DNA from: an uncultured Acidobacteriia bacterium
Lineage (GTDB): Bacteria; Acidobacteriota; Terriglobia; Bryobacterales; Bryobacteraceae
Length of the DNA stretch: 64,000 bases
NCBI GenBank assembly: GCA_903828455.1
Contig: CAIKMJ010000078.1
Location: forward strand, 49,702-113,701
Direction of reading: 5' to 3'
A program made the translations under genes and the position numbers. This document shows, piece by piece, positions 60,475-64,000 of this stretch. Below the pieces are notes generated by a model. The model was not told where the DNA came from and searched no databases. It was given only the letters and a program-made list of their open reading frames with translations. Each line of letters starts with the position of its first letter. Position 1 is the first letter of the stretch.

Positions 60475-61326
60475 GTGAAGAAGCGCCGTTGTGTGATGAG
60501 TCGCCTCGTGCTGCTGGCCGGCGGATGCGCGCTGACCGGATTCGCACAGGCGCCGGCGCCGTCGCCTCCGGCGGTCGATATGGCGACGCTGCCGCGGCCT
60601 GTGGCGATGCTGGATACGGTCTGGATCGAAGAGATGACGCAGCTGGAGGTTCGCGATTCGCTGCGGGCAGGGAAGACGACGGTGCTCATTCCGGCCGGCG
60701 GCATGGAAGACAACGGCCCTTACGTCGCCGTCAGCCAGCACAACAGCATTGTCCGCGCCATGGCGGAGCGCATCGCGCGGCAGCTGGGCAATGCGCTCTG
60801 CGCGCCGGCGATCGCGTTGGCGCCGGCAAATCCCGCCGCCGCGACCAATCCCGGCAGCGTTGTCCTTTCGGCGGCGACTTACAAGAGCGTGCTCACCGAC
60901 ATGGCGACCAGCCTGCGCGCGCAGGGCTTCCGCCACATCATGATTCTGGCGGATCACGGCCCCGATCAGGCGCCGGCCATCGAGGTAGTCAACGCGCTGA
61001 ACGCGGCGTGGAAAGGGCAGGGGGCGACGGTCGCCTACGTCTCCGATTACTACGACTACGACGCGGTGGCGGCCTACTCGCGCGATGTGCTGGGCAATCC
61101 TGAAACGCCGGAGGGGTATCACGACGATTACTACGTGGCGGCGATATCGGCGGTGATCGATGCGGAGAGCATACGTTTGCCGGAGCGAAAGGCCGCGGGG
61201 CGGACGGCGATCAATGGCATCGATCTGGCCACGGCGAAGGCGCTGGAGGATGGGCAGAAGATCATTGACCTGCGCGTCGCCGCCGCGGTGAAGCAGATAC
61301 GCAGCCTCATCGGCACTGGCCGATAA
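60475..61326 (+). CDS. Secreted creatininase-family protein, divergent metal site
   Basis: 283 residues from GTG 60475, or 276 from ATG 60496 (MSRLVLLAGGCALTGFAQ, a good signal peptide). Similarity to the creatininase family covers LIPAGGMEDNGPYVAVSQHN, ILADHGPDQAPAI and GYHDDYYVAAISAV. Compared with the creatininase ligands (Glu, His, Asp, His, Glu), the first Glu is kept but the His after it is Asn. Members of this form are common in soil bacteria and unlikely to act on creatinine. A 21-bp duplication of TGTGAAGAAGCGC sits at the start (60453-60486). Confidence 0.72.
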   Translation: MKKRRCVMSRLVLLAGGCALTGFAQAPAPSPPAVDMATLPRPVAMLDTVWIEEMTQLEVRDSLRAGKTTVLIPAGGMEDNGPYVAVSQHNSIVRAMAERIARQLGNALCAPAIALAPANPAAATNPGSVVLSAATYKSVLTDMATSLRAQGFRHIMILADHGPDQAPAIEVVNALNAAWKGQGATVAYVSDYYDYDAVAAYSRDVLGNPETPEGYHDDYYVAAISAVIDAESIRLPERKAAGRTAINGIDLATAKALEDGQKIIDLRVAAAVKQIRSLIGTGR

Positions 61327-61478
61327 CGGAAGCGGCGCGGACACGTGCGGGGCGGCAAGCCATAGTGCGAAAGCCCGTCCGCCGGAATAAACGGATATAT
61401 TAGACAGAGGCTCGGCACGAGGCCGGCCCGGTTCGCGGTATTGTCGCGCCCGCAACCGCGTACTCAAGGAGACCCTGG

Positions 61479-62498
61479 ATGAGGACCAAGATCGTTATTT
61501 CGTTCACTGCGCTGGCGTGTGTTTTTGCCGCGAGCATGATTGTCGCGAGCATTGCCGTTTCGGCCGCGGGGCCGCCGCCATGGGCGTATGGATTTCCCGC
61601 CGCGCCCGGAGTGGATGTACCGGCGGCGCCGGCTTCGACGCCTCCGGCAAGCGTGCCGGATACGACGGTCCACCACATTGAAGGAAGCGACAGAGGCTTC
61701 ACGCGCGCGCAGGTTGGCGACAACTACGGACCGGCCGACTGGTTCCCCGGCGATCACCCGGCCATGCCGGAGATTGTTTCGCACGGCCGCAAGGAAGCGA
61801 TGATCGCGGCCTGCATGCTGTGCCACTATCCGAACGGAAGGGGCAAGCCGGAGAATGCGCCGGTGGCGGGACTCTCGGTATCTTATTTCATCCAGACCAT
61901 GCATGATTTCCGCGACGGCAAGCGCGCCAGCGCCGATACGCGCAAGGCGAACACGGGCCGGATGGCGGGCTTTGTGAAAGTTATGACGGAGGAGGAGATC
62001 AAAGCCTCGGCCGAATATTTCGCGGCGATTCCGTACGGCACGTGGATGACGAAGGTGGTGGAGACGACAACGGTGCCGAAGACGCGGCTGAACTTCGGCA
62101 TGTTCGTCACGCTGCCGGGCGGCGAGAAGGAGCCGATTGCCGGACGCCTCATCGAAACGCCGATTGACCCCGAGGCTACTGAAGTGCTGCGCAATCCGCA
62201 TTCCGGCATGATTGTTTACACGCCGCCGGGCAGTGTGAAGAAGGGCGAAGCGCTGGTGAAGAACGGCGGCGGACGCACGCAGGCGTGCGCGCAGTGCCAC
62301 GGGGCGGATCTGCGCGGGCTCGGTCCGGTGCCGCCGATTGCCGGCCGCTCGCCCAGTTACATGGCGCGGCAGATGTACGACATGCAGCAGGGCACGCGCA
62401 AGGGCGAATGGAGCGCGCTGATGAAACCGGTGGTGGAGAAGCTGACCGGCGACGATTTCATCGCAATCACCGCCTATCTGGCAACACTGAAGCCGTAA
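61479..62498 (+). CDS. Secreted dihaem c-type cytochrome
   Basis: 339 residues from ATG 61479, with AAGGAG seven bases upstream. A signal peptide (LACVFAASMIVASIAVSAA) precedes two haem-binding motifs, CMLCH near residue 112 and CAQCH near residue 271. Surroundings such as NGRGKPENAPVAGLSVSYFI and GADLRGLGPVPPIAGRSPSY are typical of class I cytochromes; the axial Met candidates are in the later MARQMYDMQ. TATATT at 61396-61401 may be the -10. It is followed by the amidohydrolase gene at 19 bases; the pair recalls secreted oxidation modules. Confidence 0.9.
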   Translation: MRTKIVISFTALACVFAASMIVASIAVSAAGPPPWAYGFPAAPGVDVPAAPASTPPASVPDTTVHHIEGSDRGFTRAQVGDNYGPADWFPGDHPAMPEIVSHGRKEAMIAACMLCHYPNGRGKPENAPVAGLSVSYFIQTMHDFRDGKRASADTRKANTGRMAGFVKVMTEEEIKASAEYFAAIPYGTWMTKVVETTTVPKTRLNFGMFVTLPGGEKEPIAGRLIETPIDPEATEVLRNPHSGMIVYTPPGSVKKGEALVKNGGGRTQACAQCHGADLRGLGPVPPIAGRSPSYMARQMYDMQQGTRKGEWSALMKPVVEKLTGDDFIAITAYLATLKP

Positions 62499-62517
62499 CA
62501 GGGAGAGTTCAAACACC

Positions 62518-63621
62518 ATGAAGAACATCGGAAGACGAGACTTTTTCCGCGCCGGCGCAGGTGCTGCGGCGGCGATCGGACTGGCGAACGGAGTCCGCTC
62601 CTGGGCGCAGGCGCCGAAGCCGCAGGGCATTCCCTGGTGGGACGTGAAGCCGGGCAAGGGGGGCGTGGGCAAGCCGAGTTCGATCAACATGCATGCCCAC
62701 TGGTCGCCGACGCCGTACAACCAGGTGCTGGCCGAGTTGGGGCATCCGGTCAATAATCCCAATCTGCTCGATCACGATTTCGATAAGCGCCGGCAGTGGA
62801 TGGATGAACACGGCGAGCTGATGCATGTGCTGACGCTCTCCGGCCTGATGCCGTGGCAGTACACGACCGCGCAGCAGGCCGCGCGCCTCGCGCAGGTGAT
62901 TAATGACACGGGCATGGAGGTGCATCAGAAGTATCCCGACCGGTTTGTGTTCGGCGCGGAACTGCCGGTGCGCGACGGCGAACTGTCGCTGAAGGAGCTC
63001 AACCGCGTGGCGGGGAAGCCGGGCGTGGTGGCCATCCACCTGCCGGATTCGCTCGAACAAAAGGACTATATTTTCGAGCCGGCCTTTGCGCCGGTGGTGG
63101 CGCGGATTCAGGAGCTGAAGCTGCCCATCATCTTCCATCAGATGGACGGCGCGGCGAACGCATTCGGCGGCGCGAGGACAGTGGGCCCGCCGAATCTCGC
63201 GGCCGGCATCGACGCCCCCATTGAGCACGCGTTCATGGCGACGAAGATGATTTACTCGGGCTTCCTCGATAAATACCCGACGCTCGAGATGGTGCTGCCG
63301 CATGCCGGCGGAGCGTTCCCGTATCTGGCCGGACGCGAAGAGCACTTCCTGTTCCACATGAACCAGAAGGGCGTGACGGCGCAGCGGCCGTTCCGCGAAT
63401 ATCTGCGCCGCTTCCATTACGACTATCTGATCTACTATCCGGAAGCATTCCGCTTCCTGATGACGATGGTGGGGACGGACCGCATTGTGGTCGGCACCGA
63501 TCATTACGCGGCGGTGGATGTGGAGTATCCGGCGGCGGTGCTCGATCAGTTCAACCTTTCGCCGGCGGACCGTCAGCGCATTTTGCAGGGGAATGCGAAG
63601 CGGCTCATGCACATGAGCTGA
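62518..63621 (+). CDS. Tat-exported amidohydrolase (ACMSD-like family)
   Basis: 367 residues. A twin-arginine signal starts with GRRDFFRAGAGAAAAIG. The TIM-barrel metal site begins with INMHAHWSP (His-x-His) and ends with GTDHYAA (Asp/His); PIIFHQMDG and LPHAGGAFPYLAG fit the 2-amino-3-carboxymuconate-semialdehyde decarboxylase-like (amidohydrolase 2) family, which decarboxylates or hydrates aromatic-derived acids. The Tat signal implies folding with metal in the cytoplasm before export. It forms an operon with the preceding cytochrome gene; a strong hairpin follows at 63633-63668. Confidence 0.88.
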   Translation: MKNIGRRDFFRAGAGAAAAIGLANGVRSWAQAPKPQGIPWWDVKPGKGGVGKPSSINMHAHWSPTPYNQVLAELGHPVNNPNLLDHDFDKRRQWMDEHGELMHVLTLSGLMPWQYTTAQQAARLAQVINDTGMEVHQKYPDRFVFGAELPVRDGELSLKELNRVAGKPGVVAIHLPDSLEQKDYIFEPAFAPVVARIQELKLPIIFHQMDGAANAFGGARTVGPPNLAAGIDAPIEHAFMATKMIYSGFLDKYPTLEMVLPHAGGAFPYLAGREEHFLFHMNQKGVTAQRPFREYLRRFHYDYLIYYPEAFRFLMTMVGTDRIVVGTDHYAAVDVEYPAAVLDQFNLSPADRQRILQGNAKRLMHMS

Positions 63622-63632
63622 GCGGGAGTTGC

Positions 63633-63668
63633 TTCCGCCGTCCGTGAGGCTCGTTACGGGCGGCGGAA
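63633..63668. terminator. Strong hairpin after the amidohydrolase gene
   Basis: TTCCGCCGTCCGT (63633-63645) pairs with ACGGGCGGCGGAA (63656-63668), 13 pairs including one G-U. No T-run follows, so Rho-independent termination is uncertain. Confidence 0.5.
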
Positions 63669-63817
63669 CTGCCCGCTGCCGGATGCGGCGGATCCCGGTT
63701 GGTTGTATTATGAATAGCGATTTCGGCGACATGTTGCGGTCGGTTGGCGAACGCGAATTTGTGACCGGACGGCTGAGTACAGTGAAGCTGAGGCCAGTGA
63801 AAGGCGGAGAGAAAGTC

Positions 63818-64000
63818 ATGATGCGTAAGTTTGCTTTGCTGATGGCGTTGTTTGCCGGGGTCTTTCTGGCCACCGAGAAAGGCTACGCTCATCACTCGTT
63901 TGCCGCGACGTACTTTGAAGACAAGAAAGTCACTGTCGAAGGCGAACTGGTGCAGTTTCTGTATCGCAATCCGCACTCCTTTATTCAGGTGGAATCGAAG
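63818..64000 (+). CDS. DUF6152-family secreted protein (3' end cut by window)
   Basis: 61 codons are visible. A short signal peptide (FALLMALFAGVFLATEKGYA) ends in AHHSFAATYF, the hallmark start of DUF6152, followed by KKVTVEGELVQFLYRNPHSF. Proteins of this kind are small secreted beta proteins of unknown function that often lie beside secreted cytochrome or amidohydrolase genes. ATG 63818 follows GGCGGAGAGAAAGTC; ATG 63821 is equivalent and the frame is open to ATG 63710. TATTAT at 63706-63711 may be a promoter element. Confidence 0.85.
   Translation, partial: MMRKFALLMALFAGVFLATEKGYAHHSFAATYFEDKKVTVEGELVQFLYRNPHSFIQVESK

Overview
The window is about 64% G+C bacterial chromosome. Gene content and style (extracytoplasmic carboxypeptidase-regulatory-like protein, DUF6152 protein, secreted amidohydrolase beside a secreted cytochrome c, tandem ThyX, many secreted hydrolases and small beta-barrels) suggest an Acidobacteriota member, most likely of the Bryobacterales/Solibacter type. 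This is inference from protein families; no rRNA gene is present. I saw no tRNA or rRNA gene, no CRISPR array, no phage and no transposase.

Layout: 1-9.3 kb holds yebC (cut by the window edge), a PAS-rich hybrid histidine kinase, nucleotide metabolism (hpt, dut, a double-length thyX), an HNH nuclease, comF, a DODA-type dioxygenase and trpS. 9.3-14.4 kb holds two paralogous KimA-like APC permeases on the minus strand; the upstream one has a clear c-di-AMP (ydaO-yuaA) riboswitch in its leader. 14.4-22 kb: cca, rmuC, an unknown gene, then minus-strand murJ, tpx and a DUF255 thioredoxin-fold protein. 22-35 kb: TonB-like protein, DsbA-like protein, M28 peptidase, galT-like gene, yraN, methyltransferase, a beta-barrel, M20 peptidase, DMT transporter and a Do-type protease. 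35-46 kb: peptidoglycan-binding protein, alanine dehydrogenase, acyl-CoA dehydrogenase, CDGSH protein, metallo-beta-lactamase-fold enzyme, Mrp, an SDR, a matrixin, a possible 26-residue peptide, then biotin carboxylase plus biotin carrier protein. 46-49.5 kb: a VapBC-type toxin-antitoxin pair, rarA, a SpoU-type methyltransferase and a YdcF protein. 49.5-50.1 kb is a duplicated non-coding repeat block. 50.1-54.4 kb is a complete nitrogen-control set amtB-glnB-glnD. 55-64 kb: hydrolase, unknown secreted protein, rsfS-rlmH-accD-folC, creatininase-like protein, then cytochrome c, amidohydrolase and a DUF6152 protein cut by the window end.

Three patterns run across the window. First, at least seven genes have a TANNNT -10 element ending exactly six bases before the start codon, which predicts leaderless mRNAs; this rule also fixes several TTG and GTG starts. 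Second, short tandem arrays with a 15-bp period (also 17, 18, 21) but unrelated unit sequences sit at many gene flanks. Third, the plus strand is strongly C-rich from about 13 to 50 kb whichever strand is coding, then G-rich beyond about 55 kb. Items most worth a second look are the repeat block before amtB, the leaderless rule, the c-di-AMP riboswitch with its permease pair, the split-motif double ThyX and the 26-residue ORF behind a 5' hairpin.
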